DNA of 8,362 nt from Planctomycetota bacterium (GCA_013203365.1 JABMQG010000285.1:1-8362), one strand, 5' to 3'; positions 1-6,972 are shown, numbered from the stretch's first letter. A program made the numbers and translations. Notes: a model not told the origin generated them from the letters alone.

Positions 1-962
1 CCTCGGCGGTTTACGGCTGGTGGTTGGAGGCACACGCCGCCGGGTTGCTGTATCTTTCGAAAGGCTTGTGCCAGGGCCTCGGTGATATCCGATGCCATGA
101 GTGATACTTCGCCGATGGCGTCGGCGGCAAGGTCTCCGGCAGAGCCATGGACCCGCACGCCCAGCACGGCGGCGTCAAAGGCGGACAATCCCTGGGCGAG
201 TAGTGCAGCGACGACGCCTGTGAGCACGTCGCCTGCACCGCCGGTCGCCATGCCGGGGTTGCCGGTGTCGTTGACATACATCTGCCGACCGTCGGTAACG
301 ATGGTGCCGGCGCCCTTGAGCACGAGCACAAGGGTGGCGGATTGCCCTTTGCCTCGGCGGTTGATCCAATCGCCTATCGTTTCGGCGGCTACGCGTTCGC
401 GGTCGGCCTGGATTTGTCCGGCCGGTCGGCCGATCAGACGGGCCATCTCACCCGGATGGGGTGTCAGGACAAGCGGGCATCGCACGAGGGTTGGCCAATC
501 GTCGATTGCCGTCAGGTTGTTCAGACCGTCGGCGTCCAGAACGACAGGTTTTTCTGGCTGCTCCAGGACCGCCTGCACGACCATGCGTTGGGCAACGCCG
601 ACACCCAGGGCCGGCCCCACGGTCAGCACATCAGCGGAGCGGACTAGGCGCATCACTTCGCCGACTGCTAAGGGCGACAGCTCGCCGGCGGCGGTGCATG
701 ACAGCGGTGCCGACGTAGCGCACGGGCACAGGGCGGCAGTGTGAAGCTGTATCCTCTCCGGCACGGCAACGGTGACCAGGCCTGCGCCGCTGCGGAGCGC
801 GGCATTGGCGGCCAGTGCAGGCGCTCCGATCATGCCCCGGGAACCGCCGATTACCAGCACCCGCCCCATTTCTCCTTTGTGCGCATCGCGTCGGCGGGCG
901 GGTAACACTGGAATCTGCTCAACGTGCTTTGGTTGGATTGGCATAGTCGATTTACGATTCAT
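1..962 (-). CDS. nnrD: ADP/ATP-dependent NAD(P)H-hydrate dehydratase, 3' end cut by window edge
   Basis: Repairs damaged nicotinamide cofactors by dehydrating the S form of NAD(P)HX back to NAD(P)H in the cytosol, using a nucleotide phosphate donor (known for this ribokinase-like family). The frame is open from the window edge to the ATG at 962, giving 320 visible residues. Family motifs appear in order: HKGEMGRVLVIGGSRG (about 28-43), LDADGLNNL (142-150), TPHPGEM (167-173), VLKGAG, and NPGMATGGAGDVLTG (235-249) with the expected catalytic Asp at 245. The typical C-terminal stretch ASDITEALAQAF ends near residue 301, so the visible tail is slightly longer than usual and its stop lies outside. 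It is stand-alone: no YjeF_N epimerase (NnrE) domain precedes it. Met at 962 is the first in-frame start after a stop; an ATG at 944 is an alternative and neither has a strong ribosome site. It begins 28 bases after acpS and is probably cotranscribed with it. Confidence 0.95.
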   Translation of the reverse strand, partial: MNRKSTMPIQPKHVEQIPVLPARRRDAHKGEMGRVLVIGGSRGMIGAPALAANAALRSGAGLVTVAVPERIQLHTAALCPCATSAPLSCTAAGELSPLAVGEVMRLVRSADVLTVGPALGVGVAQRMVVQAVLEQPEKPVVLDADGLNNLTAIDDWPTLVRCPLVLTPHPGEMARLIGRPAGQIQADRERVAAETIGDWINRRGKGQSATLVLVLKGAGTIVTDGRQMYVNDTGNPGMATGGAGDVLTGVVAALLAQGLSAFDAAVLGVRVHGSAGDLAADAIGEVSLMASDITEALAQAFRKIQQPGGVCLQPPAVNRR

Positions 963-990
963 TCTAATGGCAGCCTATGCTTCTGCGTCA

Positions 991-1374
991 TCAACGCCCC
1001 AGGGCGATTGCAGAGGCCATGGCGTGCGAGTCTATGTGGCTTATGGAGACCAGTACCTTGGCTATGCCCCGAAGATCGGCGACGGCGGCGCACTGGCCGG
1101 ACAAGGCGACTATCGGCTCGCCGGATGCAATGTTGGTCACTTCCACGTCGGTCCAGGCGATCCCGCCTCTCCAGCCGGTGCCCAGTGCCTTCAGGACGGC
1201 CTCCTTGGCGGCGAATCGGCCGGCGAGTCGTTCCAACCGGTGCAGGTGTGCGTTGCAGTAGCCCTGTTCGGCGGGAGTAAACACTCGGTCCAGAAATCGC
1301 TGCCCGTGCCGATCGATCAGCTCCCCGATCCGCCGGGTTTCCACGAAGTCCACGCCATGTGCAATTACATTCAT
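991..1374 (-). CDS. acpS: holo-[acyl-carrier-protein] synthase
   Basis: Transfers 4'-phosphopantetheine from coenzyme A to the conserved serine of acyl carrier protein, activating it for fatty acid synthesis (known for the family). The 127-residue product has the usual AcpS length. Visible motifs: N-terminal HGVDFVE with Mg-binding Asp9, RFAAKEAVLKALGTG with Glu58 and Lys62, and the C-terminal SISHIDSHAMASAIA strand. The frame stays open upstream to 1488, but the family N-terminus matches MNVIAHGVDF, so the ATG at 1374 was chosen; a weak AAGAG lies directly before it. It sits between a small hypothetical gene (37-base gap) and nnrD (28-base gap). AcpS beside a YjeF-type gene is, from memory, a recurrent bacterial arrangement. 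Confidence 0.95.
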   Translation of the reverse strand: MNVIAHGVDFVETRRIGELIDRHGQRFLDRVFTPAEQGYCNAHLHRLERLAGRFAAKEAVLKALGTGWRGGIAWTDVEVTNIASGEPIVALSGQCAAVADLRGIAKVLVSISHIDSHAMASAIALGR

Positions 1375-1411
1375 CTCTTGTTGCCGCTCTAGCTTATAGT
1401 CACTCGTCGCA

Positions 1412-1696
1412 TCAGCCATCCGAGCCCACTCGTCGCTCTTCGATGATATCTCGCAGCTCAGGCGGGATATATCGATTTTCCAATTCATCCCGGCCGGCCA
1501 ATGCCGCGGCCGTCACGGCCAGTTGGTCTGCTACGGCGGCCCGTGCGTCGAGGAACAGGACTTCCCGGCCCTTGACGCAAACGAGCGCCCCGCCTACGCA
1601 TTCGCCGTCGCCGTCCATGTACGGCAGCTTGCGAACGGCCAAGCCGATCTGATCGGCAAGGTCGAGCAGTGCCTGAAGTTTCTCATGTGCGTCCAC
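1412..1696 (-). CDS. conserved-looking hypothetical protein, 94 aa
   Basis: I do not recognise a named family. The product is soluble, with no signal peptide or membrane segment. An N-terminal amphipathic helix (about 3-24, rich in Leu/Ala/Asp) is followed by a Gly-rich turn around DGDGECVGGALV (about 28-39) and a hydrophobic strand VKGREVLFLDARA (about 41-53). A helical middle (DQLAVTAAALAGRDEL) precedes a charged end (PPELRDIIEERR). Start is GTG at 1696, with GGGA about 7 bases upstream and an in-frame stop further up. It ends 37 bases before acpS, so it likely heads the acpS-nnrD operon. Coding is supported by clean spacing, a plausible ribosome site and protein-like composition. A role with AcpS or NnrD is guesswork from position only. 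Confidence 0.75.
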   Translation of the reverse strand: MDAHEKLQALLDLADQIGLAVRKLPYMDGDGECVGGALVCVKGREVLFLDARAAVADQLAVTAAALAGRDELENRYIPPELRDIIEERRVGSDG

Positions 1697-1808
1697 GATT
1701 CGATCCCAGTGTCCAATCGGCCCTCAAGCAGACGGGGCGAATGGCCGATAATAACTGTGGCGCGCCGGCCATTTTCTCTTGATGATGCCGTGCGCCCTAT
1801 GGAAGCAT

Positions 1809-1838
1809 TTCAATGAATACGTCAATCGTGTGTATAAC
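1809..1838 (+). promoter_or_regulatory. possible promoter of the histidine kinase gene, with overlapping inverted repeat
   Basis: TTCAAT (1809-1814) and TATAAC (1833-1838) are separated by 18 bases in the 156-base gap between divergent operons. The -10 part lies inside the 13-base inverted repeat TGTGTATAACACA (1829-1841), which resembles a small operator. The predicted start would fall near 1845, inside or next to the ribosome site, which weakens the promoter call. Confidence 0.25.
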
Positions 1839-1840
1839 AC

Positions 1841-1848
1841 AGAGGTGA
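1841..1848 (+). promoter_or_regulatory. ribosome binding site setting the GTG start of the kinase
   Basis: AGAGGTGA matches the 16S anti-Shine-Dalgarno core and ends 4 bases before the GTG at 1853. It favours that codon over other in-frame starts. A nearby GTG at 1846 is in another frame. Confidence 0.6.
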
Positions 1849-1852
1849 CGGC

Positions 1853-2623
1853 GTGACCAGTGTAGGGATAGAGCAATTGGCCGAATCGCAGACTGAGATT
1901 GAGCGACTTACAGCGGAGAACGAGGCCCTTCGCCGGCAGTTGAGGCGTGCCCAGTCCTTAGCTACGGTGGGCACCGTCACGGCGATGATCGTCCACGAGT
2001 TCAACAATATCCTCACGCCGATTATCAATTATGCCCAGTTGGCCAGCAGCGGTGACGAGGAGATGGTTCACAAGGCCATCGCCAAGGCGAGCGAGGGCGG
2101 TCAGCGTGCCGTTGACATTTGCAGTGCCCTGCTGGGCCTGCTGCGTGAAGAGGCCGCCGCACCATCCAAGGAATCCGTGGCCGAGCTGGTGGAGCAGTCG
2201 CTTCTTGCGATCGGGCGCAACCTGGCCAAGGACGGCATCAATTTGCACCTGGCCATACCGAAAGACTTGATCGTAACAACTCGCCCGGCCGAGTTTAAGC
2301 AGGTTCTGGTTAACTTGCTGCTCAATGCCCGCGCCGCCATTCTGAGCAAAAGCCGAAGCGGCGAAGTGGCCATCAGCGCCTCTACCGCTCCTGACGGCAT
2401 TGAACTGTGGGTGCGCGACAGTGGAGCGGGAATCTCCCCCGAACACATGGACCGCATATTCGAGCCATTCTTCACTACCAAGAGCGGCGAAGACGGCGGG
2501 GAAATAGGCAACGGTCTTGGTCTGGCTTTGTGCAAGGAAATCGTCACCAGCATGGGCGGAACGCTCAGCGTAGAAAGCACCTTCGGCGAAGGCGCCACCT
2601 TCAGACTTCTCCTGCCCGGTTGA
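1853..2623 (+). CDS. soluble NtrB-like sensor histidine kinase (HisKA + HATPase_c)
   Basis: Two-component kinase core of 256 residues: autophosphorylates on histidine and passes phosphate to a response regulator (family knowledge). An N-terminal heptad-like segment (about 8-35, IERLTAENEALRRQLRRA) looks like a coiled coil. Then come the H box MIVHEFNNIL with His48 (the HEFNN form common in NtrB-like kinases), N box NLLLNARAAI (Asn154/Asn159), G1 VRDSGAGI (Asp189), F box FEPFFTTK (203-210) and G2 GNGLGLAL (219-226). It has no transmembrane segment, PAS, GAF or HAMP domain, so it is short for a sensor kinase and probably cytosolic. Any input must come through the coiled coil or a partner protein. 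No response regulator gene is in the window. All catalytic boxes are intact. It starts at GTG and is followed 111 bases later by proC, an unrelated function. Confidence 0.93.
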   Translation: MTSVGIEQLAESQTEIERLTAENEALRRQLRRAQSLATVGTVTAMIVHEFNNILTPIINYAQLASSGDEEMVHKAIAKASEGGQRAVDICSALLGLLREEAAAPSKESVAELVEQSLLAIGRNLAKDGINLHLAIPKDLIVTTRPAEFKQVLVNLLLNARAAILSKSRSGEVAISASTAPDGIELWVRDSGAGISPEHMDRIFEPFFTTKSGEDGGEIGNGLGLALCKEIVTSMGGTLSVESTFGEGATFRLLLPG

Positions 2624-2734
2624 CACATCGACAACCCGCATCCGGCGGTCAAGCTTAGCAAGCCCTCGTCCTTCCATTTGCCTGAGATACGGTGTAGGCT
2701 TTCTGGCACAGATGATGTGATGGAGACATTCACA

Positions 2735-3544
2735 ATGAGCAGCGTTCAGTGGGTAGTCGTCGGCGGCGGAAACATGGGCGAGGCGATGCTGCGCGGCGTA
2801 TTGGGAGCAAATATGCTCTCCGCCGATCGCGTTGCGGTCGTGGAGCCGATCGCCGAGCGGCGAGAACTCCTTGGCGATCAACTGGGGATACTGGCCGTGG
2901 GCGACTTGTCCCAAGCCGCCGGTGCCCGTCGGTATACTCTGGCGGTAAAGCCTCATCAGATGTCGGCGATGCTGCCCAAGCTGGCTGAGGCCCTGCCGGC
3001 CGAGGGTGCGACGGTAGTATCCATTGCGGCCGGTATCTCGACGGGCTATTTGGCTGAGCGGCTGGGCGGGCGGGCCCGCATTATTCGCGCAATGCCCAAC
3101 ACGCCGATGCTGGTCGGATGCGGCTGCACGGGCATCTGCCCCGGCCCTGGTGCGACAGAGGAGGACATGGCCTTCGCCAAGGGCCTCTTCGGCGCCAGCG
3201 GCGAGGTGCTGGTAGTAGATGAAAAGTTAATGGACGCGGTGACAGCGGTCTCGGGCAGCGGGCCGGCGTATTTTTTTTACCTCATAGAGGCGATGGTATC
3301 GGCCGGCGTGGCCGAGGGTCTTGACGAAGCCACCGCCGTGGCCCTTGCCCGTCAGACCTGCGCCGGCGCAGCCGCCTTATTGGCCAACAGCGCCGAGGGT
3401 CCAGCCGTTCTCCGCCGCAAGGTCACTAGCCCCGGCGGCACGACACAGGCAGCGATCGAAACCATGGACGCCGGCGGCGTGAAAGATGTGCTGATCCGCG
3501 CGGTTCGCGCCGCCGCGGCCAAGAGCCGGGAGCTGGGTAGATAA
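2735..3544 (+). CDS. proC: pyrroline-5-carboxylate reductase
   Basis: Catalyses the last step of proline synthesis, reducing 1-pyrroline-5-carboxylate to proline with NAD(P)H in the cytosol. The product is 269 residues, the length of E. coli ProC. Visible features: Rossmann motif VVGGGNMGEAML (8-19), LAVKPHQM (69-76), VVSIAAGIS (94-102), RAMPNTPMLVGCG (118-130), and the signature VSGSGPAYFFYLIEAM (172-187). The C-terminal RRKVTSPGGTTQAAIE (227-242) is also typical. The frame is open from 2678, but ATG at 2735 was chosen because GGAG at 2722-2725 lies 9 bases upstream and the protein then begins just before the Rossmann strand. No other proline genes are nearby. It converges with the uronate isomerase gene across 78 bases. 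Confidence 0.96.
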   Translation: MSSVQWVVVGGGNMGEAMLRGVLGANMLSADRVAVVEPIAERRELLGDQLGILAVGDLSQAAGARRYTLAVKPHQMSAMLPKLAEALPAEGATVVSIAAGISTGYLAERLGGRARIIRAMPNTPMLVGCGCTGICPGPGATEEDMAFAKGLFGASGEVLVVDEKLMDAVTAVSGSGPAYFFYLIEAMVSAGVAEGLDEATAVALARQTCAGAAALLANSAEGPAVLRRKVTSPGGTTQAAIETMDAGGVKDVLIRAVRAAAAKSRELGR

Positions 3545-3556
3545 TTTTCGCGCCCT

Positions 3557-3607
3557 GACCGGTGTTCGACAATTGGCGTCCCCACTGCCCGGAACTTATG
3601 ACCGGTC
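3557..3607 (+). terminator. possible weak terminator after proC
   Basis: GACCGGT (3557-3563) can pair with ACCGGTC (3601-3607) across a 37-base loop, followed by GGTTTTG. It lies between convergent genes, where a terminator is expected. The long loop, short T-run and self-palindromic ACCGGT core make the call weak. Confidence 0.2.
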
Positions 3608-3622
3608 GGTTTTGCGGGTTGG

Positions 3623-4876
3623 CTACTTTGCCAGGAATTCTTCAAACGCCCCGCCGAACAGCCGGCGTACGTCTCGGGTGATTTCCGACTCGGCGAATCG
3701 CCAGCCGGCGTTATGTGCGTCGGTATACTTATCCACCAGCACCTTGGCGATAATTTCGCGCGTGTGCGACCATTTGTAGATGAGCTGGTCGAGGACGCGT
3801 GCGTCGCTGTGTTGGATGGTGACGTTGGTACCCAGCAGTTCCAGTCGTTGGCGAGCCATCTCCTCGATGATGCTCGGATTGTTCAGGAACCACCAGCACC
3901 CGAACAGATGGAGGTTCCGGAACTTTCGTCCCGCCACGGCCAACTCGTGCTGATCGGTTCGGCTGAGTGTGGTCAGCAGGAACTTTGTCTTCGGGTGGGC
4001 CTGGCACAGTCTGACGACACTTGATATATCCGATCGGCCGACGCCGTCCCCGGCGTCACGGAGGTCGGGATTCATTGCTTTTCGCACGCCGACCATCAAC
4101 GCCACCGGCAAGTTGCGCTCGGCGGATAAGGGGCAGACAACCTCATCGAGAAGCATGGTGGTTTCATCGTTTGCCGGGTAGGTCCAATCGGGCCCGAGGC
4201 TGGCGGCCATGTAGACCGGGTTGAGCCGGCCGGCCCAATCTCCCAGCCACTTTCTAAGTGCGGCGAATGTCTGGCGGTCTAGCTTCGCCCCCACCGTCGC
4301 GCCTTGGCGGTTGAGCTCCGCCCGGGCGGTGGTGAAGTTGAGCAGGAGTGCGTCGATTCGCAAGGCCGTCTTCAACACCGCCGGCGTCGGCTCACCGGCC
4401 TGCCAATACGCCGCCTCTTGTTGGACCAGCGGGTTGTTTGTCATGACGGCATAGTCAAGGTCCGCCAATTCGAAGACCTTTTGCAAATACGTATCGACAG
4501 ACTGTTCGGCGAACCACTGGCGGAGTTTGTTCAGGTCGCGCCCAGCCGGGTTCAACCCCAATGCCGACATTGCGGTCAGCACTCCCCTTCTCGCCTCGCT
4601 GATCGGGGCCGTCTCGATGAACAGCCTCTGCCAGATCAAATCGGCCTGAGCCGACTTGTCCATCTGCCAGAACTTATCGTATGTCAGGTCGGCCGGCGCC
4701 TGTGTGAACAGTTCGGCTATGAGGTAATGATACGTCAGCAGCTCGTCCACGCCCCACAGCAGCAAGTTGCCGTGGTTGGGTGGAAACAAGTGGGTGTGAA
4801 CGTCCGTAATCGTCACATGCGCCACCGCGTTGCGGACGGCGGACTGCAATTCACTTACGTCGGCTATCGTCTGCAA
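3623..4876 (-). CDS. uxaC: uronate isomerase of the BH0493 type (amidohydrolase superfamily)
   Basis: Expected to interconvert uronates and ketouronates (glucuronate/fructuronate, galacturonate/tagaturonate), the first step of uronate breakdown. At 417 residues it is shorter than E. coli UxaC (about 470). It closely resembles, from memory, the Bacillus halodurans BH0493 subgroup: TDVHTHLFPP with metal-ligand His27 and His29, LLLWGVDELLTYHYL (38-52), QADLIWQRLFIE, FGCWWFLNNP (325-334), and HSDARVLDQLIYKW (356-369) with the presumed metal Asp358. No signal peptide is seen, so it is cytosolic. Start is TTG at 4876, supported by AAGGA 8 bases upstream and by an N-terminus of family length. No uronate transporter, reductase, kinase or aldolase is nearby, so the pathway context is missing here. 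The substrate cannot be read from sequence alone. Confidence 0.88.
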   Translation of the reverse strand: MQTIADVSELQSAVRNAVAHVTITDVHTHLFPPNHGNLLLWGVDELLTYHYLIAELFTQAPADLTYDKFWQMDKSAQADLIWQRLFIETAPISEARRGVLTAMSALGLNPAGRDLNKLRQWFAEQSVDTYLQKVFELADLDYAVMTNNPLVQQEAAYWQAGEPTPAVLKTALRIDALLLNFTTARAELNRQGATVGAKLDRQTFAALRKWLGDWAGRLNPVYMAASLGPDWTYPANDETTMLLDEVVCPLSAERNLPVALMVGVRKAMNPDLRDAGDGVGRSDISSVVRLCQAHPKTKFLLTTLSRTDQHELAVAGRKFRNLHLFGCWWFLNNPSIIEEMARQRLELLGTNVTIQHSDARVLDQLIYKWSHTREIIAKVLVDKYTDAHNAGWRFAESEITRDVRRLFGGAFEEFLAK

Positions 4877-5001
4877 GGTCGAATTCCTTACCTATTCGTT
4901 CAAGGCCATGTAGCCGCAGCTTTAAGTTTGTCTTACGCACATCTTCAGCGTGTCATCGTAGTACCAGGCCTGGGCGGGACTGGACGACCCGGATGGATAA
5001 G

Positions 5002-5601
5002 CTATGCTGCGACGAATTCCTTGATGATAAACGGGAGCAAAAACAAAAGGTTGTGGGCTTCCGCCAGGGTGCTGACTCCCAGATATTGTGTGACGTTAGC
5101 TCTCGTGCTTTCAGGTCGCAATAGTTTGGGAAGCCATCTGGGAACTCGCTTGACATAATCCAGATATGCGACGCCGTACTTTTCGGCCAGGTGGGCTTCC
5201 TCATAGCGAACCACAAGGCTGTAGATAATCGCGCAGTAAAGCAACTGAATCGGAGCGAACCAGAACATTTCGGCTAGCAGGCAGGCACCAACAAGAATAA
5301 ACGTGTTTCCGATATAGATTGGATTTCGAACGTAAGCGTACGGCCCGGTCCTAGTCAGTGTTGTTTTGATATGCAGACGGTAACGCAAATGCGTTTGCGA
5401 CCACAATCTTATGAACAGCCCTGCCGCAAACGCCACTCCCCCCAAACCGAAGACCAACAGATCATTTTCGACTTCACCCCACGTGCATAAAGTGATGAAG
5501 ATCATCGGCGGGGCCATCAGCAATCCACGAAGTTTAAATATTGTTTTTATCGTAAATCCTTTCACGCCAATTCCGAGCCGTCCTGATCCGGCATTTCCCA
5601 T
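5002..5601 (-). CDS. isoprenylcysteine carboxyl methyltransferase-family membrane protein
   Basis: Integral membrane methyltransferase-like protein of 199 residues. Likely membrane spans: about 27-41, 47-66, 96-110 and 113-131, with a further hydrophobic end at about 185-195. The family signature is clear: TGPYAYVRNPIYIGN (85-99), then YEEAHLAEKYG (133-143) and YLDYVKRVPRWLP (147-159). In ICMT and PEMT relatives these regions bind S-adenosylmethionine. Bacterial members are diverse and the acceptor (lipid, isoprenoid, small thiol or peptide) cannot be predicted. Start is ATG at 5601, with only a weak ribosome site; a hairpin-capable GCCCA/TGGGC pair lies just upstream (5611-5628). ATG at 5517 would remove the N-terminal 28 residues. 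It sits between uxaC and folB, with gaps of 125 and 91 bases, and no clear functional link to either. Confidence 0.85.
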   Translation of the reverse strand: MGNAGSGRLGIGVKGFTIKTIFKLRGLLMAPPMIFITLCTWGEVENDLLVFGLGGVAFAAGLFIRLWSQTHLRYRLHIKTTLTRTGPYAYVRNPIYIGNTFILVGACLLAEMFWFAPIQLLYCAIIYSLVVRYEEAHLAEKYGVAYLDYVKRVPRWLPKLLRPESTRANVTQYLGVSTLAEAHNLLFLLPFIIKEFVAA

Positions 5602-5692
5602 ATGACACTTGCCCAGCCCCGAGTGGGCCCTGTGTCGATGATTCTACCACCAATACAAGCAGCAGGCCATCAGCGCCGCAGCCGGGCAGTCT

Positions 5693-6073
5693 CTATCGGG
5701 CCTTATCCCGACTGTGCCGGAAGATCTCGACGGCGACGGAGCGGGTGAGGCGAAGTGCATGGGGCTTGTCCGCGCATACGCGGACGGCCTGCACGCCATG
5801 GGCCGACAGACATACCTCGGCCACTCTCCCGGCAAGTCGCTCCAGCAGGAAAAAGCGAGAGCCCTCGACGGCGGCGACGATTTCGTCCCTGAGTGCGTGG
5901 TAGTCGACGGTGTCGGCGAGCTCGTCGCTTGCACAGGCGCCGCTAAGGTCGGCGTGCAGGGTGACGTTGACCGTAACGTCCTGCTCGGCGAGGCGTTCGG
6001 CATCGTAGACCCCGATAACGCAACGAAGCTGCAGGTCGCGGATGTGTATTTGATCGAACGGGCACTCATCCAT
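5693..6073 (-). CDS. folB: dihydroneopterin aldolase
   Basis: Converts 7,8-dihydroneopterin to 6-hydroxymethyl-7,8-dihydropterin plus glycolaldehyde in folate synthesis; members can also epimerise the side chain. The 126-residue product has the normal length. Motifs: IHIRDLQLRCVIGVYDAERLAEQ (9-31; catalytic Glu likely Glu26), DTVDYHALRDEIVAAVEGSRFFLLERLA (54-81), and VCADKPHAL with the conserved Lys103 near the C-terminus. Its ATG at 6073 lies inside the end of the upstream pteridine reductase gene (stop 6068-6066), an 8-base overlap that suggests coupled translation. Other folate enzymes (folP, folK, folE) are not in the window. Confidence 0.93.
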   Translation of the reverse strand: MDECPFDQIHIRDLQLRCVIGVYDAERLAEQDVTVNVTLHADLSGACASDELADTVDYHALRDEIVAAVEGSRFFLLERLAGRVAEVCLSAHGVQAVRVCADKPHALRLTRSVAVEIFRHSRDKAR

Positions 6074-6818
6074 AGACGTTTGCCTTCATGTGCCGACCGC
6101 CGTCTACGAAGACCACCTGCCCGGTGATGAATCGGCTGTTCAGCAGAAACAGCACCGCCTCCGTCACGTCGGCAAGTGCCCCGACACGTCTAAGGGGAAT
6201 GCTCTCGACCACTGCCTCAAACTGCTGTTGTGATTGGCCCGCGGCCGGCAGAACAGGGCCCGGGGCCACGGCGTTTACCGCAACGGCGGGCGCCAGCTCC
6301 AGGGCCAGCATTCGGGTCAGCGTCATCAGCATTCGCTTGCTGAGGTGGTATGCGGCGTGGAAGCGGTCGTAGTCGACAATGCGGGCGTCCAGCATATTCA
6401 CCACGTGCCTGAGCGCACCTCGCCGGGCAAAGCCGCGGGTCAACAGCAGCGGGGAAAGGGCGTGAAGGTGAATGTTTTCCAGTATTTCGTCGACGCCAGC
6501 GGTAGTGATTCGGTCGGCGGGGAAGATCGAAGCGTTGTTGATCAGAACGTGAACGTCACCAGCGGCCTGGCAGCACCGATCCACTAGTCCCTCGGCCTGC
6601 TCGGTTGACGTCAGGTCGGCCTGAACAGTCCAGGCCTTTCGACCCAAGCTGCGGATCTGCTCGGCCAAGTCCTCGGCAGCGTCGGCGGAACTGTTATAGT
6701 GCACGACGACGTTGGCCCCCTTGTCGGCCAAACCCAACGCGATAGCCGCGCCTAGGCGTTTGGCGGCGCCTGTGATCAGGGCTGTCGCACCGGTCAGATC
6801 GGATCTCGTCTGGCTCAT
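6066..6818 (-). CDS. pteridine reductase (PTR1/FolM-like short-chain dehydrogenase)
   Basis: NAD(P)H-dependent SDR of 250 residues, most likely reducing a dihydropterin or dihydrofolate to the tetrahydro form. Evidence for the PTR1/FolM branch over a fatty-acid FabG: TGAAKRLG (16-23), VVHYNSSADAAEDL (38-51) after the second beta strand, NNASIFP (94-100), and NMLDA (141-145). There an Asp (144) stands where classical SDRs have the catalytic Ser. Asp144 to Tyr157 is 13 residues, and Tyr157-x3-Lys161 follows, the same layout as the Asp181/Tyr194/Lys198 triad of Leishmania PTR1. It is fused in expression to folB by an 8-base overlap. A TTG at 6857 would extend it, but ATG at 6818 has GAGAGG (6827-6832, minus strand) 8 bases upstream and matches the family start. 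Exact substrate (dihydromonapterin, dihydrofolate, dihydrobiopterin) is open. Confidence 0.88.
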   Translation of the reverse strand: MSQTRSDLTGATALITGAAKRLGAAIALGLADKGANVVVHYNSSADAAEDLAEQIRSLGRKAWTVQADLTSTEQAEGLVDRCCQAAGDVHVLINNASIFPADRITTAGVDEILENIHLHALSPLLLTRGFARRGALRHVVNMLDARIVDYDRFHAAYHLSKRMLMTLTRMLALELAPAVAVNAVAPGPVLPAAGQSQQQFEAVVESIPLRRVGALADVTEAVLFLLNSRFITGQVVFVDGGRHMKANVYG

Positions 6819-6828
6819 ATGGGCCCTC

Positions 6829-6972
6829 TCACGGCCAAGGCTCCCTGACCCGGGCAATTCGCTGCGTCATTTCGTTCCGGGCCTTGAGGTTGCGACAAAA
6901 CCGGACCATCATGCCGCCTCTAGCCTCCTCAACAACCCATAAGGGGTTGCCTGCATCGGCCTTACGTTGCAT
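6829..6972 (-). CDS. possible small ORF upstream of the pteridine reductase (47 or 27 aa)
   Basis: An open frame ends at TGA 6831-6829, ten bases before the pteridine reductase ATG; that stop abuts the reductase's GAGAGG. It could begin at ATG 6972 (47 residues) or at the ATGATG pair at 6912 (27 residues). The latter has GAGGAGG at 6930-6924, 11 bases upstream, and a second AGAGG closer in. The peptide is basic (MMVRFCRNLKARNEMTQRIA...), with no recognised domain or membrane segment. It overlaps a long inverted repeat, so the frame may be fortuitous. A leader peptide or small regulatory protein are alternatives. Confidence 0.3.
   Translation of the reverse strand: MQRKADAGNPLWVVEEARGGMMVRFCRNLKARNEMTQRIARVREPWP

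Noticed and set aside
82..744. Plus-strand open frame within nnrD
   Set aside because: It is low-complexity Ser/Thr/Arg/Pro sequence typical of the complement of a GC-rich gene; nnrD motifs are on the other strand.
1375..1488. N-terminal extension of acpS
   Set aside because: It overlaps the end of the upstream gene and precedes the family-typical N-terminus at 1374.
1958..2956. Long minus-strand open frame (332 residues) opposite the kinase and proC
   Set aside because: It is antisense to two clear genes, has no recognisable domain and is explained by GC-rich codon bias.
4304..5158. Plus-strand open frame spanning the uronate isomerase 5' end and the gap beyond
   Set aside because: It is antisense to motif-bearing coding sequence and has no domain or ribosome site.
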